From the NCBI RefSeq assembly GCF_004135735.1, contig NZ_CP012670.1:496001-560000 (forward strand): 64,000 bases of DNA. The letters are read 5' to 3'. This stretch comes from Sorangium cellulosum (GTDB lineage: Bacteria; Myxococcota_A; Polyangia; Polyangiales; Polyangiaceae). A program made the position numbers and the translations under genes. Within the stretch, counting starts at the first letter, position 1. Each line of letters opens with the position of its first letter. This document shows positions 63,604 through 64,000 of this stretch, one piece after another. The notes under the pieces are model-generated. The model was not told the origin of the DNA. It was given only the letters and a program-made list of their open reading frames with translations, and did not search any database.

Positions 63604-64000
63604 AGAACGTGGACCTCTCTGCCACACCCCCTCACCGCGACGCCGTCGCCCGACGCGACGATCTCCGCGCGCTCGCGCGTGATTCGAAGGGCCAAGGCAA
63701 TGCGATGTCCCAAGCTGCCTCGCCATGTCCTGCTCACTGGATGAGGCCTCCTGACCCGAGGTGCAGGTCAACCGCGCTCACGAGGCTGCCCTGCGTCGGC
63801 GCAGGCCGGCGGCCCGGCAGAGACAGCCGTCTTGATGGCGGCGGGGAGGGGGAGAGGCGCGTGGCAGAGACAGCCGCCCTGGTGGCGGCGGGGAGGGGGA
63901 GAGGCGCGCGGCAGAGACAGCCGCCCTGGTGGCGGCGGGGAGGGGAGGGGAGGGGAGGAGAAACGCCGGGGCTCGGCTCACGCCCGAGGCGTGATCAGCT
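63604..64000. other. Gene-free right end of the window
   Basis: No coding sequence is supported. The last 190 bp contain the 47-bp tandem repeat listed separately and a (GGGGA)n-like run near 63945. A gene may begin beyond the edge. Confidence 0.5.
63816..63958. repeat. 47-bp tandem repeat, about three copies
   Basis: Units start with GGCAGAGACAGCCG at 63816, 63863 and 63910, an exact 47-bp spacing. Each continues with TGGCGGCGGGGAGGGGGAG. The third runs into a GGGGA-type run. Confidence 0.88.

Overview
The window is about 73% GC with strong G/C preference in third codon positions. Three Ser/Thr protein kinases, an ECF sigma factor, many lipoproteins and many in-gene low-complexity repeats point to a myxobacterium, most like Sorangium/Polyangiaceae. 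This is inferred from gene content; there is no rRNA or marker gene here to prove it. The content is mostly chromosomal housekeeping and accessory genes. No integrase, transposase, CRISPR array or complete phage was seen.

Layout. 1-688 (minus): N-terminal part of an Rhs-type protein with a PAAR-like domain. 689-1276: an array of ~43-bp repeats. 1277-4999 (plus): SulP permease, Eis-type acetyltransferase, J-domain protein. 4996-16976 (all minus): TPR Ser/Thr kinase, a repeat-bearing lipoprotein, a redoxin lipoprotein, a cupin, two tandem DUF4139 proteins (the upstream one frameshifted) and an Eco57I/TaqI-like DNA methyltransferase without a visible restriction partner. 17145-22811: bifunctional NAD(P)HX repair enzyme, an F420-reductase-like protein (minus), ECF sigma factor, type II NADH dehydrogenase, XRE-cupin regulator. 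22970-26143: DUF2325 protein plus sulfate ABC transporter genes (binding protein, CysT, CysW, no CysA), preceded by three helically phased copies of a TCCGTTATA-type site.

26258-34814: catalase-like protein, tRNA-Cys, GNAT acetyltransferase, SET-domain protein, small hypothetical, class A penicillin-binding protein, di-heme peroxidase, SDR, a 54-residue rubredoxin and tRNA-Ala(CGC). 34958-35110 is a perfect 37-bp inverted repeat enclosing a second hairpin. 35202-44922: HTTM-domain membrane protein, two small membrane proteins, argB, M20 peptidase, Uma2-family protein with a heptad-repeat tail, RlmI-like methyltransferase, and a 5-oxoprolinase operon pxpA-pxpBC with pxpB and pxpC fused.

45309-50455: FIST-domain sensor, orphan histidine kinase, GH77 glucanotransferase. 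50618-54900: Ser/Thr kinase facing a translationally coupled pair (TPR protein and beta-helix-like lipoprotein). 55462-58989: secreted protein of unknown function, stand-alone type II thioesterase, class I fumarase. 59799-63603: a third Ser/Thr kinase, a Cu/Zn-SOD-like lipoprotein lacking the zinc ligands, a Cys-cluster protein and a DUF1003 protein. The right end carries 47-bp tandem repeats.

The strongest unexplained signal is a 116-bp palindromic element present twice (39006-39121 and 62865-62980). The copies are in opposite orientation, match at 109 of 116 positions by manual alignment, and both sit between divergently transcribed genes.
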